Shown here: positions 26,562 to 38,010 of the stretch, one piece after another
Layout of the letters: each line of letters opens with the position of its first letter
Numbering within the stretch: the first letter of the stretch is position 1
Assembly: GCF_958304185.1 (NCBI RefSeq)
Contig: NZ_OY284433.1
Span: forward strand, 1,798,001 to 1,862,000
Length of the DNA stretch: 64,000 bases
Reading direction: 5' to 3'
DNA from: an uncultured Erythrobacter sp.
GTDB lineage: Bacteria > Pseudomonadota > Alphaproteobacteria > Sphingomonadales > Sphingomonadaceae
Notes under the pieces: model-generated
The model's database searches: none
Told to the model about the DNA's origin: nothing
The model's input: the letters and a program-made list of their open reading frames with translations, nothing else
Made by a program: the position numbers and the translations under genes

Positions 26562-27203
26562 TCAGCCGCGCTTGAACGACAGAGTGAAGGTCACCGGCAC
26601 GGCAGGCGTGATCGAGGGCAGTTGCGCCAGCGCGCGCAATTCGCCGAGTTCATCGGTCAGGCCGAACATATCGGTCGAGATGATCACCGGCGCGGTTGGC
26701 ACCACCGTCACCCGGTCAGCCGAAGCGCGGGTGACCAGCACTTCGGTCTCGACATCGCTGGTCGCACCCTTGATCGCCACGCTGGCTTTCAATGGCCGGG
26801 TGAGCGACTGGCCGACCGCCAGCCCGGCGAACGCCGCCGGGTCGAGCTTGGCCGTCACCGTGGCCTTGGGGTTTTCGGCCACGCCAAAGAAGATCTCACG
26901 CATCCGCTCATTGCGGATGTCGACGCCGGTGTTGACCGAGGCGAGGTCGATATCGAGCGTCGCCGTGCCGTCCGCCGCAACGCTGCCCGACAGCTTGTCG
27001 AAGCGGTTGGCCTCAGCCACCTCGCCCGCCTTGATGCTGACATAGGACAGGCGCGAGCCCGCCGGATCGAGTGCCCAGTCGCCCTCGGTCAGCGGTGCTG
27101 CGTCGGTGGCCTTATCTTGCGAAGCATCGACGGCAGGCTCTGCGCAGGCTGAAAGACCCAGCGCGAAGGCGGCAGCAAGGGTAAGAGAGCGAAGGTTTGT
27201 CAC
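26562..27203 (-). CDS. YceI-family lipoprotein
   Basis: A 213-residue protein. I choose GTG 27203 (MTNLRSLTLAAAFALGLSAC), which directly precedes a signal peptide with lipobox LSAC; the longer frame has no signal. The mature part has YceI-like features: WALDPAGSRLSYVSIKAGEVAE, an IDLASVNTGVDIRNERMRE block and FGVAENPKATVTAKL. YceI proteins form isoprenoid-binding lipocalin-like barrels in the periplasm. The gene precedes guaA's end with a short gap but on the same strand, so co-transcription is uncertain. Confidence 0.88.
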   Translation of the reverse strand: MTNLRSLTLAAAFALGLSACAEPAVDASQDKATDAAPLTEGDWALDPAGSRLSYVSIKAGEVAEANRFDKLSGSVAADGTATLDIDLASVNTGVDIRNERMREIFFGVAENPKATVTAKLDPAAFAGLAVGQSLTRPLKASVAIKGATSDVETEVLVTRASADRVTVVPTAPVIISTDMFGLTDELGELRALAQLPSITPAVPVTFTLSFKRG

Positions 27204-27279
27204 AGGCAATACCCTTGATGTAGAAAAGACTGGGCGACAGATATGCGATTTGCCGCGCGGCCGGAAGGGGGCGCTTGCC

Positions 27280-28881
27280 CTACTCCCACTCGATCGTTCC
27301 CGGCGGCTTCGACGTGTAGTCATAGACCACCCGGTTGATGCCCTGCACCTCATTGACGATGCGGGTGGCCACGCGGGTCAGGAACCCGGCGTCATAGGGG
27401 AAGACATCCGCGGTCATCCCGTCGGTCGAGGTGACGGCCCGCAACGCGCAGACCGAATCGTATGTGCGCGCGTCGCCCATCACGCCGACAGTCTTGACCG
27501 GCAGCAGCACCGCAAAGGCCTGCCAGATCGCATCATAGAGGCCCGCATTGCGGATTTCCTCAAGGTAGATCGCGTCAGCCTTGCGCAGGATGTCGCAGCG
27601 TTCCTTGGTCACTTCGCCGGGGATGCGGATGGCGAGGCCGGGGCCGGGGAAGGGGTGGCGGCCGACGAAGGCAGGGGGCAGGCCCAGCTCGCGGCCGAGA
27701 TCGCGCACCTCGTCCTTGAATAGCTCGCGCAAGGGTTCGACCAGCTGCATGTTCATGCGTTCGGGCAAGCCGCCGACATTGTGGTGGCTCTTGATCGTGA
27801 CGCTCGGCCCGCCGGTGAAGCTGACCGATTCGATCACATCGGGGTAAAGCGTGCCCTGGGCGAGGAAGTCTGCGCCGCCGATCTTGTTCGCCTCGGTCTC
27901 GAACACATCGATGAAGGTCTTGCCGATGAACTTGCGCTTGGCTTCGGGGTCGGTGAGACCCGCGAGGCCGCCGAGGAACAGCTCTTCGGCCTCCACGTGG
28001 ACGAGCGGGATATTGTAGTGGTCGCGGAACAGGGTCACGACCTGCTCGGCCTCGTTCATGCGCATCAACCCGTGGTCGACGAAGACGCAAGTCAGCTGGT
28101 CGCCGATCGCTTCGTGGATCAGCACGGCGGCCACCGCCGAATCGACCCCGCCCGAAAGCCCGCAGATCACGCGCTTGTCGCCCACCTGCGCGCGGATTTC
28201 CGCGATCTTGGTCTTGCGGAACTCGGCCATCGTCCAGTCGCCCTTGAGGCCGCAGACATGGCGCACGAAATTGGCGATCAGCCGGCCGCCATCGGGGGTG
28301 TGGACCACCTCGGGGTGGAACTGGGTGCCGTAGAACTTGCGGCTCTCGTCCGCGATGACCGCGAAAGGTGCGCCGTCGGACGTGGCGACGATTTCGAAGC
28401 CGGGCGCGAATTGGGTGACCTTGTCGCCGTGGCTCATCCAGACCTGATGGCGCTCCCCCACCTCCCACAAGCCGTTGAACAGCGAACATTCGCCGGTGAC
28501 GGTTAGGAAAGCGCGGCCGAATTCGCCGCCCTCTCCGGTTTCATGGCCGGGCCGCACTTCGCCGCCCAGCTGGTGGCTCATCACCTGCTGGCCATAGCAG
28601 ATGCCAAGAATCGGCAGGCCCGCATCGAACAGGGATTGCGGAGCGCGGGGGCTGCCGTCTTCGGGGACGCTGGCGGGCGAGCCTGAGAGGATAATGCCCT
28701 TGGGCTGCATCCGCCGGAACGCGGCTTCGGCCTGGGTAAAGGGGGCAATCTCGGAATAGACCCCCGCCTCGCGGACGCGGCGCGCGATCAACTGCGTCAC
28801 CTGGGAACCGAAATCGACGATCAGGATCGATTCGGGGACGGCAGAATCGCCCGCTGCGGGGCTTGAAGGGTGCGCGCTCAT
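27280..28881 (-). CDS. guaA: GMP synthase (glutamine-hydrolysing)
   Basis: A 533-residue two-domain enzyme converting XMP to GMP. The class I glutamine amidotransferase half has the catalytic Cys in GICYGQQ and His/Glu in [11 protein letters not shown]. The ATP-pyrophosphatase half shows the SGGVDSAV P-loop, and the C-terminal dimerisation domain ends in [11 protein letters not shown]. The length is normal. It is monocistronic. Confidence 0.98.
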   Translation of the reverse strand: MSAHPSSPAAGDSAVPESILIVDFGSQVTQLIARRVREAGVYSEIAPFTQAEAAFRRMQPKGIILSGSPASVPEDGSPRAPQSLFDAGLPILGICYGQQVMSHQLGGEVRPGHETGEGGEFGRAFLTVTGECSLFNGLWEVGERHQVWMSHGDKVTQFAPGFEIVATSDGAPFAVIADESRKFYGTQFHPEVVHTPDGGRLIANFVRHVCGLKGDWTMAEFRKTKIAEIRAQVGDKRVICGLSGGVDSAVAAVLIHEAIGDQLTCVFVDHGLMRMNEAEQVVTLFRDHYNIPLVHVEAEELFLGGLAGLTDPEAKRKFIGKTFIDVFETEANKIGGADFLAQGTLYPDVIESVSFTGGPSVTIKSHHNVGGLPERMNMQLVEPLRELFKDEVRDLGRELGLPPAFVGRHPFPGPGLAIRIPGEVTKERCDILRKADAIYLEEIRNAGLYDAIWQAFAVLLPVKTVGVMGDARTYDSVCALRAVTSTDGMTADVFPYDAGFLTRVATRIVNEVQGINRVVYDYTSKPPGTIEWE

Positions 28882-29045
28882 GGCGGCGGATTACGAAGCA
28901 GGCCCCTTGCTGTCCAGCATCGCCGCACCACGGCCCAACAATTTTGCAGCGCAACATAAAAGTGAGGGCGTTATTTCAACGGGTTCCCGAAAAATTCACC
29001 CGGATTCGTTGCAATCTTTGGAACCAATTCTGCGCCTTTCGCATT

Positions 29046-29064
29046 TGCACATTATTCTTGTGCA
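29046..29064. promoter_or_regulatory. Inverted repeat in the UrcA upstream region
   Basis: TGCACA (29046-29051) and TGTGCA (29059-29064) form a six-base inverted repeat with seven bases between them, about 85 bases before the UrcA start. It may be an operator; no -35/-10 pair is convincing in this 266-base gap. Confidence 0.25.
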
Positions 29065-29147
29065 CTGCACCAGAGTTTCAAACAGCAACCGAATGCCGGT
29101 CAGCGGCATCGTTCTACCGACACCCTCTCTCAAAATCGGAGTTCCCC

Positions 29148-29471
29148 ATGCGTTTCATTCTCCCCTTGATCGCCCTCGCCGCCGTCGCAGCTCCCGTTGC
29201 CGCAGAGCCGGCAGCTGAGCAGATCGTGACCGTTCGCATTGCCTATGGCGATGTCGACGTGACCACGTCGGAAGGCCGCGCCGCGCTCGAAGCGCGGATT
29301 GATGCCAAGCTGCGTCAGGCCTGCACCGTCGAAGCCGCTGGCCGCTACAGCGCCGGCCGCACCTCGGTCGACAGCAAGTGCGTGGCCGAAGCCCGCACCG
29401 TCGCGCTCGCCGAAGTCGAACGGGTTGCCGCGATGCAGGCCCGCAGCGGTCGCACCGTCGCCGCCAACTGA
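29148..29471 (+). CDS. UrcA-family secreted protein
   Basis: A 107-residue protein from ATG 29148 with signal peptide MRFILPLIALAAVAAPVAA. The mature part has the UrcA-family pattern: VTVRIAYGDVDVTTSEGRAALEARI, a cysteine in LRQACTVE and a second Cys in SKCVAEARTVALAEV. UrcA proteins are small secreted proteins typical of Sphingomonadales and related groups, of unknown function; the two cysteines probably form a disulfide. A strong terminator follows. Confidence 0.85.
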   Translation: MRFILPLIALAAVAAPVAAEPAAEQIVTVRIAYGDVDVTTSEGRAALEARIDAKLRQACTVEAAGRYSAGRTSVDSKCVAEARTVALAEVERVAAMQARSGRTVAAN

Positions 29472-29493
29472 GCCGCGCCAAGCCTCTGAAATG

Positions 29494-29526
29494 AAACGGC
29501 CGCCGGAGCGATCCGGCGGCCGTTTT
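29494..29526 (+). terminator. Rho-independent terminator after the UrcA gene
   Basis: ACGGCCGCCGGA (29496-29507) pairs perfectly with TCCGGCGGCCGT (29512-29523) around a four-base loop, followed by a short T-run (TTTT including the last paired T). It lies 22 bases after the UrcA stop. Confidence 0.85.
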
Positions 29527-29632
29527 GATTCAATTTGAGGCGCACATTGTTGCAAGTCTTGCAACTAACCTTGGTGTTTTCTCATTTGAATTCGAGGCCG
29601 CGCAACACCACTTCGCCGATTGAGCGATGCGT

Positions 29633-29852
29633 TGCCGGGCCCCTCTCTCCAAACCGGCATTCTTCCATGTGGAGCCATCGCCCGGGCGCGGCATCCGAAC
29701 ACGGATCCGTTGCCTGCCTGCCTGACCGGCAGGAGCGGCCAGCGCCCCCCCTGCTTGGCCCTCCCGCCCTGTCTCCGTCCGGCCCAACGCCGGACATGCA
29801 GCGAACGAGACGCGGCCACCGGCCTCCCCCCCTTAATAGGTGGCCGCGTCTC
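29633..29852 (+). ncRNA. Candidate structured RNA region: consecutive hairpins with C/U-rich loops
   Basis: No convincing gene is present. On the plus strand there are four hairpins: 29633-29659 (TGCCGG/CCGGCA, loop GCCCCTCTCTCCAAA), 29737-29760 (GGCCAGC/GCTTGGCC with one bulge, loop GCCCCCCCT), 29777-29795 (GTCCGGC/GCCGGAC) and 29807-29852 (a perfect 14-base stem GAGACGCGGCCACC with loop GGCCTCCCCCCCTTAATA). C/U-rich loops that can pair with Shine-Dalgarno sequences are a known signature of alphaproteobacterial regulatory RNAs. I found no clear promoter for this part, and the strand is inferred from the loop composition. Confidence 0.4.
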
Positions 29853-29964
29853 AAGCCGCTCATCCCCCCAGATCGCCACACATTCAGCCGCCTCGCCGCG
29901 TGCCACCCCCCGGTGATTGCCTTTTTCGATTGCGGTGATGAATTATTTTCAGTCTTGTGAGTGA

Positions 29965-29994
29965 TTGAATATTGCGCGCGACTTTGTATATGAT
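29965..29994 (+). promoter_or_regulatory. Predicted sigma70-type promoter of the 27-residue peptide transcript
   Basis: TTGAAT (29965-29970) is followed after 18 bases by TATGAT (29989-29994); TATATG with a 16-base spacer is an alternative reading. The predicted start, seven bases on, is near 30001, exactly the first base of the hairpin at 30001-30041. The local DNA is AT-rich compared with its surroundings. Confidence 0.6.
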
Positions 29995-30000
29995 GTTCCG

Positions 30001-30041
30001 GTCCGGGCAGTCCTCTCCCCCCTCCCCCCGATTGCCTGGAC
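30001..30041 (+). ncRNA. 5' leader hairpin with an all-pyrimidine loop
   Basis: GTCCGGGCAGTC (30001-30012) pairs along its whole length with GATTGCCTGGAC (30030-30041), using ten Watson-Crick and two G-U pairs. The 17-base loop contains only C and T (CTCTCCCCCCTCCCCCC). It would form the very 5' end of the transcript from the promoter at 29965-29994 and could sequester Shine-Dalgarno sequences in trans. Confidence 0.5.
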
Positions 30042-30075
30042 TCCCAAACAACAACAAAACAGGGAAACCCGAACC

Positions 30076-30159
30076 ATGAACATGATCAGCGAAAAGGTTA
30101 TCGCCTTGCTGCTCGCCGTTGCTATCAGCGGCACCGCGTTCAACACGTTTATCGTCTAG
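30076..30159 (+). CDS. 27-residue hydrophobic membrane peptide
   Basis: ATG 30076 is preceded by AGGGAAACCCGAACC and encodes a 27-residue peptide: a short polar start (MNMISEK), then one continuous hydrophobic helix (VIALLLAVAISGTAFNTFIV) ending at the stop. A single transmembrane span is expected. It has its own promoter, a structured leader and a strong terminator, which supports a real transcript. I do not recognise a family; a type I toxin-like or regulatory membrane peptide is possible, but no antitoxin RNA was identified. Confidence 0.6.
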   Translation: MNMISEKVIALLLAVAISGTAFNTFIV

Positions 30160-30211
30160 GGCCTCAAGCCTCAGATATCGTGGAACGCTAGCACAAAAGC
30201 GAAACCAACAG

Positions 30212-30252
30212 CGGCCCGGCTCCTCTCTCGAGGAGCCGGGCCGAGCCGTTTT
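30212..30252 (+). terminator. Strong rho-independent terminator after the small peptide gene
   Basis: CGGCCCGGCTCCTC (30212-30225) pairs perfectly with GAGGAGCCGGGCCG (30230-30243) around a TCTC loop, and CCGTTTTA follows. It also separates this unit from the convergent acyl-CoA ligase gene ending at 30262. Confidence 0.8.
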
Positions 30253-30261
30253 AGGGCCCCG

Positions 30262-31824
30262 CTATTCCACCCCGCCTAACCATGCCGCTTCTTCGCGCAG
30301 GTCGGTCTTGAGCAGCTTGCCGATATGGCTGCGCGGCATTTCCGCAATCGGGTGCAGCGCAGCGAGCCGCTGGGTCTTGCCGAGCCGCGCGTTGACCGAC
30401 GCCATGATTGCCTCAGGGTCTGCCGCGCCGTCCTTCAGCACCACGAAGCCGACCGGACTCTCTCCCCATTTGCGCGACGGCATCCCGACCACCGCTGCCT
30501 CGGCGACGCCGGGTTCCCTGCACAATTCGGCTTCGAGGTCGGAGGGGTAGATGTTGAACCCGCCCGAGATGATCATGTCCTTGGCGCGGCCGACCAGTTC
30601 GACGAAGCCTTCCGCGTCCACACGGCCGATATCGCCCATCCGCATCCATGCCTCACCGGTCACAGGGTCGATCCACTGCGCTTCCGCCGTCTTGTCCGGG
30701 CGGTTCTTGTAGCCGCTCATCATGGTGAGGCTGCGGCCGATCATGTTGCCCGGGGTGCCGGGCGGCACTTCGCGGTCTTCATCGTCGAGCACTTTCAATT
30801 CGCTCCCCGGCGCAGGGCGGCCGACGGTGTGGAGCTTGTCGGGGAATTCGTGGCACGCCAGCAGGCACACCACGCCGCCTTCGGTCATCGAATAGATCTC
30901 GATCAGCCCGCCCGGCATCCGCGCCAGCACCTCGCGCTTGAGTTCCGCCGAGAACGGCGCGGAGGTGCAGTATTTGAGCTTCAGGGACGAGAGATCAAAG
31001 TCGTCGAAGCGCTCGAAATCCATCAGCCGCTGGTATTGCACCGGCACCAGCATAGTGATGGTTGTGCGATCACCTTGGGCAAAGGCAAGCCACTTGGCGC
31101 AATCGAACTTGCCCATCACCCGGACGCAGCCGCCCGCGAGTAGCACGGGCAGGAACGCGACCATGGTGGTGTTCGAATAGAGCGGGGTAGAGGCGAGCGA
31201 GCGCACGTCGATCCCGGCGCTGAGGTAGCTGAGCCCGGTCGAAGCGAATTGCCGCCAGCGCATCTGGTGCGAATGGACGATGCCCTTGGGAATGCCGGTC
31301 GTGCCGCTGGAATAGATGATATTGAACGGGTCTTTCGGCTCCAGTGCGAAGGCGGGCGCGCGGGTGCCCGGAGGGGCCATCCACTGATCGATGCTCTCCA
31401 GCGGCACACGGATCAGGTCGGCCATGAAGTCGGTGCCGAGTTCCGCCGCCTTGGCCGCATCAATGAACAGGTGCACCGCGCCCGAATCCTTGGCCATCCC
31501 CGCAAGTTGTTCGGGCGAGGCGCTGGTCGTCAGCGGAGCAGCCACGCCGCCTGCGCGCATCGCTGCCAAGAACACCAGCGCATATTCGACCGTGGAGGTG
31601 CCGAGGATCGCGACCGATTGCCCGCGCTGCAATCCCGTCTCCACCAGCCGCGCCGCCAGCCGCTCGACCAGCCCGACAAGTTCCGCCCAGTAAACCTCCC
31701 GCTTTTCGTCGATCAGCGCGAGGTCATCGCCCTTGATGCGCGACCATTCCATCAGGATGTCGGGGAAGCTACCGAAGGGTTCGGCGAGGCGGCTCATCAT
31801 CATGTCGTGGCTCATGGGGGCCAT
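30262..31824 (-). CDS. Acyl-CoA synthetase (AMP-forming, ANL superfamily)
   Basis: A 520-residue enzyme; ATG 31824 (MAPMSHDMMMSRLAEPF) is chosen, and ATG 31815 is an alternative. ANL motifs: the P-loop IIYSSGTTGIPKGIVHSHQM, the A5-type YSMTEGG, MRMGDIGRVDAEGFVELVGRAKDMI and the catalytic Lys near the C-terminus in LLKTDLREEA. It activates a carboxylic acid to its CoA thioester; the chain length or class of acid is not predictable. It is divergent from the PIG-L gene, with about 80 bases between starts. Confidence 0.92.
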   Translation of the reverse strand: MAPMSHDMMMSRLAEPFGSFPDILMEWSRIKGDDLALIDEKREVYWAELVGLVERLAARLVETGLQRGQSVAILGTSTVEYALVFLAAMRAGGVAAPLTTSASPEQLAGMAKDSGAVHLFIDAAKAAELGTDFMADLIRVPLESIDQWMAPPGTRAPAFALEPKDPFNIIYSSGTTGIPKGIVHSHQMRWRQFASTGLSYLSAGIDVRSLASTPLYSNTTMVAFLPVLLAGGCVRVMGKFDCAKWLAFAQGDRTTITMLVPVQYQRLMDFERFDDFDLSSLKLKYCTSAPFSAELKREVLARMPGGLIEIYSMTEGGVVCLLACHEFPDKLHTVGRPAPGSELKVLDDEDREVPPGTPGNMIGRSLTMMSGYKNRPDKTAEAQWIDPVTGEAWMRMGDIGRVDAEGFVELVGRAKDMIISGGFNIYPSDLEAELCREPGVAEAAVVGMPSRKWGESPVGFVVLKDGAADPEAIMASVNARLGKTQRLAALHPIAEMPRSHIGKLLKTDLREEAAWLGGVE

Positions 31825-31907
31825 GCATAACCAGCAGAGGCGCCTGCGCAAAGGATTTGCGCGAAGGCTCGCACAAGTGGCAATGCGGGGCCAAAGGAGA
31901 GGCACCG

Positions 31908-32651
31908 ATGATCCGCACTGCCGCAGCAATCGCAGTCGCCGCACTGGCGATGGCCCCTGCCACTGCGCAGGAAACGCCCGCGCCGCGGAAGGTGGTCGTC
32001 ATGCTGGCCCATCCGGACGACGAATTGCCGATGGCTCCTGCGATTGCTGCATTGGCGCGGCAGGGGACCGAGGTCACCATCGTCCACGCAACGGCGGGTG
32101 ATGCGGGGCCGGGCGTGTCGGGTATGGCCAAGGGAGATGCACTGGCCGATACCCGCCGCGCCGAGGCGCAATGCGCCGGACGCGCACTGGGCGTGGCCGA
32201 GGTGGACAATCTCGGCTTCGGCGACGGGCGGCTGGCCGACCGTGTCCGAGACGTTGTCCTGGCAGCCGCATTGGCCCATCATCTGCCTTCCGCCGACACA
32301 GTGCTGACCTGGGGTCCCGACGGCGGATACGGCCACGCCGATCACCGATTGGTCAGCGCACTGACAACACAGATCGTGCAATCCATGCCCGCCGCCGAGC
32401 GCCCGAAACTGCTCTATGTCGGCATCTCCGCAGGCAGCCTGCCGCCGGTGCCGGAGATGGCGCAGTGGGCCACAACCGATCCAGCGCTGCTCACCGAAGC
32501 CATCGCCTACACCCCCGCCGATCTCGACGCCGCCAAGGCCGCCGCCGCGTGCCATGTAACCCAGTTCGACGAGGTCACCCGCGCCGGGATGATGCCGTTG
32601 TTCGATGCGACGATGTGGCGCGGCAAGGTTCATTTCCGCCCTGCGTTCTGA
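31908..32651 (+). CDS. PIG-L family deacetylase, exported
   Basis: A 247-residue protein from ATG 31908, which follows the strong AAAGGAGAGG site. It has a signal peptide (MIRTAAAIAVAALAMAPATA) and the PIG-L zinc motif AHPDDE at residues 34-39, with the further ligand region GPDGGYGHADHR. PIG-L enzymes remove N-acetyl groups from GlcNAc-containing molecules; here the substrate would be periplasmic. It lies just upstream of gyrB, but a 96-base gap makes co-transcription uncertain. Confidence 0.9.
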   Translation: MIRTAAAIAVAALAMAPATAQETPAPRKVVVMLAHPDDELPMAPAIAALARQGTEVTIVHATAGDAGPGVSGMAKGDALADTRRAEAQCAGRALGVAEVDNLGFGDGRLADRVRDVVLAAALAHHLPSADTVLTWGPDGGYGHADHRLVSALTTQIVQSMPAAERPKLLYVGISAGSLPPVPEMAQWATTDPALLTEAIAYTPADLDAAKAAAACHVTQFDEVTRAGMMPLFDATMWRGKVHFRPAF

Positions 32652-32741
32652 ACTGCTCGACCAAGCGCTCTGAACATTCGTGGAAAAGCGGCGCTTGCGG
32701 GCCTCCCGCAGTTGGGTTTCCGCCGCGCAAGCCCTATATGA

Positions 32742-35348
<2,607 letters not shown>

Positions 35349-35361
35349 ATCCGGAGCATCA

Positions 35362-36501
35362 ATGGCGACCCAGCCCCACCGTACCGAGGAACTGCAACAG
35401 ACCAGCTTTCTGATCATCCTCGCGGTGGTCACTTTGCTGATGGCCGTAGTGATCTATCCCTTCGCCCAGCCCCTGTTGTGGGCGGGGCTGGCGGCGATCA
35501 TGTTCCAGCCGCTCTATCGCAATGTGCTGCGGCTTCTGCGCGGGCGGCGCAATCCGGCCGCCGGACTGTCGCTGCTGATCATCTTCATCCTGGTGCTCGT
35601 GCCCGCGGCATGGGTCGCCTCGATGGTGATCCAGCAGGCTTTTGTGCTGGTCACCACGCTGCAACAGCAGCCCATCGACCTCGCGGCGCTGTTCGATACG
35701 GTTTACACGCGGCTGCCGCAGTTCGCTCGCGAAGCGGTGGATCGCAGCGGCTGGGCCGATATCGCGATGGTGCAGACGCGTTTGCAGGAACTGCTCACCG
35801 AAAGCGCCGGGATGATTGCATCGCAGGCCGTCTCGATCGGCAGCGGGGCGCTCAGCTTCTTCCTCTCCTTCGGCGTGGCGCTGTATGTGATGTTCTTCCT
35901 GCTGCGCGATGGCGAGCGGATCGGACGCACTGTGCTGTGCGCTGTCCCGGTCGAACGCAGCATCGCCGACCGGCTGGCCGAGCGGTTCCTCGGTATCGTC
36001 CGCGCCACGATCAAGGGCACCGGTGTCGTCGCGCTGGTGCAGGGCGCGCTCGGCACGATCACGCTGATGATTGCGGGCGTGCCATCTGCGCTGCTGTTCG
36101 GCGTCATCATGGCGATCTTTGCGCTGGTGCCGGTGATCGGATCGGGCGCGGTGTGGGTGCCGGCGGGGCTGTATCTGCTGATTACCGGCGACACCTGGCA
36201 GGGGCTGTTCGTGCTGCTGACCGGCTTCTTCGTCATCTCCTCGGCCGACAACGTGCTGCGCCCGATTCTGGTCGGCCGCGATACCGGGATCCCTGACTGG
36301 ATCATCCTCATCACCACGCTGGGCGGCATCAGCTTCGTCGGCTTTTCGGGCATTGTGCTCGGCCCCTTGGTGGCGGGGCTGTTCCTCGCGAGCTGGTCGA
36401 TCCTGCGCGAACAGCGCGAACAGGACGAGGAAACGGTGCGCCAGCACGGCATCTCGGTCGACGCTTCGGGCCACAGCCCTGATCCCGTTGCAGCGGACTG
36501 A
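35362..36501 (+). CDS. AI-2E-type family transporter (YdiK/PerM-like)
   Basis: A 379-residue polytopic protein from ATG 35362, 14 bases after gyrB, with CCGGAGC as the ribosome binding site. About eight membrane segments are seen; family marks include LIIFILVLVPAAWVASMVIQQA, FFLLRDGERIGRTV, VQGALGTITLMIAGVPSALLFGV and the late GISFVGFSGIVLGPLVAGLFL. The family includes AI-2 exporters and Na+/H+ antiporters; the substrate here is unknown. It is likely co-transcribed with gyrB and the next M50-like gene. Confidence 0.9.
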   Translation: MATQPHRTEELQQTSFLIILAVVTLLMAVVIYPFAQPLLWAGLAAIMFQPLYRNVLRLLRGRRNPAAGLSLLIIFILVLVPAAWVASMVIQQAFVLVTTLQQQPIDLAALFDTVYTRLPQFAREAVDRSGWADIAMVQTRLQELLTESAGMIASQAVSIGSGALSFFLSFGVALYVMFFLLRDGERIGRTVLCAVPVERSIADRLAERFLGIVRATIKGTGVVALVQGALGTITLMIAGVPSALLFGVIMAIFALVPVIGSGAVWVPAGLYLLITGDTWQGLFVLLTGFFVISSADNVLRPILVGRDTGIPDWIILITTLGGISFVGFSGIVLGPLVAGLFLASWSILREQREQDEETVRQHGISVDASGHSPDPVAAD

Positions 36502-36506
36502 CCAGG

Positions 36507-37292
36507 GTGCAGCCGCTTGTCACTCCCGGCTCGCAGGGTGAAGCGATCGGACGGCTGGTCGTCGCCGGTCTGGTGGTGACGATGCTGCCCGCGCTGCCCT
36601 TCGGCGCCTACCTCATCTACCCCTTCGCGATCCTGACGACGTGGTTCCACGAGATGGGCCACGGCCTCACTGCGATGCTGCTCGGCCAGCATTTCGAGCA
36701 GCTGATGATCTTCCCCAATGGTTCGGGTGTGGCTGAGAGCCAGGTTTCGGGCGAGGCATCGCGCTTCACCCATGCCGCCATCGCAGCAGGCGGCCCGATT
36801 GCGCCGAGCGCGGTGGGCGCACTGCTGATCGTGGCCAGCGCCCACCCCAAAGCGTGGCGACCGGTGCTGTGGCTGTCGGCGGCGGTGATCCTGGGTAGCG
36901 TGCTGATCTGGGTGCGCTCGCTGACCGGGTTGTGGGTGCTGCCGCTGGTCGCCGCAATCCTCGGCCTGATCGCGTGGCGCGCCTCCCCCGGCTTTGCGCG
37001 CTTCAGCTTGCAATTCCTGGGCGTGCTCGGCGCCATGTCGATGCTGCGCGATTTCAACTACCTGTTCACCGAGCAGGGGATGGTGGACGGACAGGCGATG
37101 ATGTCGGACACCGGACAGATCGAGGCCGCACTAGGCCTGCCGCACTGGTTCTGGGCCGGGCTGATCCTCCTGATCTCGGGCGTCATGGTGGGCGCGGCGC
37201 TCAAGTATGCGCTCGCCGAACACCGTCTCCGCCCCCCGCCCCGCAAGCTCCCGGCCAACGTGCTGCAATTCAAGCGCGACTCGCGCAGGTAG
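36507..37292 (+). CDS. M50-like membrane metallopeptidase (peptidase M50B-like)
   Basis: A 261-residue membrane protein, probably starting at GTG 36507, five bases after the preceding stop. The zinc motif HEMGH lies at about residues 49-53 in a TM segment (LTTWFHEMGHGLTAMLLG). Further hydrophobic segments occur throughout. The M50B-like family has a shortened site-2-protease fold, and its targets are mostly unknown. Spacing implies it shares the gyrB-permease transcript. Confidence 0.85.
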   Translation: MQPLVTPGSQGEAIGRLVVAGLVVTMLPALPFGAYLIYPFAILTTWFHEMGHGLTAMLLGQHFEQLMIFPNGSGVAESQVSGEASRFTHAAIAAGGPIAPSAVGALLIVASAHPKAWRPVLWLSAAVILGSVLIWVRSLTGLWVLPLVAAILGLIAWRASPGFARFSLQFLGVLGAMSMLRDFNYLFTEQGMVDGQAMMSDTGQIEAALGLPHWFWAGLILLISGVMVGAALKYALAEHRLRPPPRKLPANVLQFKRDSRR

Positions 37293-37354
37293 GCCGCGAG
37301 GCGCTGACGCTTTCGGCAGTCCCGCTGGCCGCGCAGGCGCGGTAATGCAGCGCG

Positions 37355-37873
37355 ATGGACATGATCGAACTCGCCGACCGGCTCGCCATTGGCGAAACCC
37401 TTGCGCTCTATTGCCGCGGGATCGACCGCTGCGATCCCGAACAGCTCGCCGCAGTGTTCACGCCTGACGCTCTGATCGACTATGGCGACGGCGCGAAGCC
37501 CATCGCCGAGGTGATCCCTGGGCTGATGGCGGGCCTCGGCACAATGCGGCTGACCCAGCACAACATCAGCAACACCGTGATCCGGATCGCGGGCCTGACC
37601 GCGCGGGCCGAGACCAACTGCGTCGCGCTTCACATCATCCCCACGCCCGATGGCGAGATCGAGCTGGTGGTCGGCGGGCGCTATCTCGACACGCTGGCGA
37701 AGCGCGACGGACGCTGGCAGATCGCCGAGCGGCTCTATGTGATGGACTGGAACCGCACTGCGCCTGCGACCATGCAGCTGGAAGGCGGGCTGTTCGATGG
37801 CTTGCAGCGCCGCGGCGCGCGGGGGAGCGACGATCCCTCTGCCGCGTGGTGGGCGGCTGTTGGAGACACATGA
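37355..37873 (+). CDS. SnoaL-like/NTF2-fold protein
   Basis: A 172-residue soluble protein (MDMIELADRLAIGETLALYCRGIDRCDPEQLAAVFTPDALIDYGDG in blocks) with the characteristic N-terminal helix and Asp-containing pocket of SnoaL_4-type domains: TQHNISNTVIRI and ALHIIPTPDGEIELVVGGRYLDTLAKRDGRWQIAER follow. Members include dehydratases and isomerases acting on aromatic or steroid-like substrates; the specific reaction is unknown. Confidence 0.85.
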   Translation: MDMIELADRLAIGETLALYCRGIDRCDPEQLAAVFTPDALIDYGDGAKPIAEVIPGLMAGLGTMRLTQHNISNTVIRIAGLTARAETNCVALHIIPTPDGEIELVVGGRYLDTLAKRDGRWQIAERLYVMDWNRTAPATMQLEGGLFDGLQRRGARGSDDPSAAWWAAVGDT

Positions 37874-38010
37874 GACACTGTCCAGAACCGAAAAACCTGC
37901 CCCCGGCAACCTGTGCGAATAGGGCAAGGCTGCGCGGGTCTGGCGGCGGGTCATGCGCGCGATAGTGTCAGGTCAGCCGCGCGTAGGAAAGCCGCCGCGA
38001 CGGCAAAGGC

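Noticed and set aside
29535-29960. Open frames on both strands in the gap after the UrcA gene
   Set aside because: They have no ribosome binding sites, contain Pro/Arg-rich random-like sequence and overlap strong hairpins; a non-coding role fits better.
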